Assembly (NCBI GenBank): GCA_027485405.1
Contig: JAIXRB010000099.1
Coordinates: forward strand, 1 to 25,254
Length of the DNA: 25,254 nt
From: Leptospiraceae bacterium
GTDB taxonomy: Bacteria; Spirochaetota; Leptospiria; Leptospirales; Leptospiraceae
Reading direction: 5' to 3'
The notes under the pieces were generated by a model. That model worked only from the letters and a program-made list of their open reading frames with translations, searched no databases and was not told where the DNA came from. A program made the position numbers and the translations under genes. How positions within the stretch are numbered: position 1 is the stretch's first letter; each line of letters starts with the position of its first letter. This document shows, piece after piece, positions 25,240 through 25,254 of this stretch.

Positions 25240-25254
25240 CTAAGCCATAGCTTA
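25236..25254 (-). CDS. Possible C-terminal end of the upstream pseudopilin gene (gspH), partial
   Basis: At the window edge the - strand reads AAG CTA TGG CTT AGA TGA, whose TGA overlaps the gspI ATG as ATGA, the same 4-nt coupling seen at gspI-gspJ. Only five codons are visible, so the identity (gspH or another pseudopilin) is inferred from gene order alone. Confidence 0.25.

Overview
The window looks like chromosomal DNA of a spirochaete of the Leptospiraceae (Leptospira-like). The evidence is AT-rich DNA, a flagellar FliM tail, many short-signal lipoproteins, a large class II ribonucleotide reductase with a C-terminal zinc ribbon, a TRL-family lipoprotein, and a type II secretion operon ending in gspL-gspM-gspN. 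This assignment rests on resemblance to known families, not on a search.

Layout. (1) 1-1459, + strand: the 3' end of fliM, overlapped by an exported phosphodiesterase of the nucleotide pyrophosphatase type. (2) 1467-7138: a TetR-type regulator (-) diverges from a two-gene efflux operon (+). The operon encodes a very small adaptor-like lipoprotein and a 1441-residue protein joining a whole RND pump to a TolC-type outer-membrane channel through what looks like an internal signal peptide. A 40-bp palindrome containing two related 15-bp operator-like sites lies between regulator and operon and ends 2 nt before the operon's start codon. (3) 7284-15723: an accessory-looking stretch. It holds a TRL-like lipoprotein (-), about 280 bp of tandem structured repeat (141/142-bp units) closed by a strong terminator, a lipoprotein gene coupled to a small exported protein resembling copper polysaccharide-monooxygenase-like proteins, a giant multidomain lipoprotein (Cys-paired modules, chitobiase-C-like, NHL propeller, four LamG-like domains), and a small uncertain ORF. 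(4) 15958-16033: tRNA-Asn(GTT), - strand. (5) 16240-19863: nrdJ, B12-dependent ribonucleotide reductase. (6) 19866-25254, - strand: a tightly packed type II secretion operon, gspI-J-K-L-M-N, with a possible gspH tail at the window edge. It is convergent with nrdJ and leaves a 2-nt gap.

How the genes may work together. The regulator, adaptor and RND-channel fusion could form a complete envelope-spanning efflux system encoded by only two structural genes. The monooxygenase-like protein and the LamG/NHL lipoprotein are extracytoplasmic proteins that could act on or bind polysaccharide. The gsp operon is a plausible export route for the soluble one, but that link is inference. nrdJ supplies deoxyribonucleotides by a cobalamin-dependent route; no cobalamin riboswitch was recognised in its leader.
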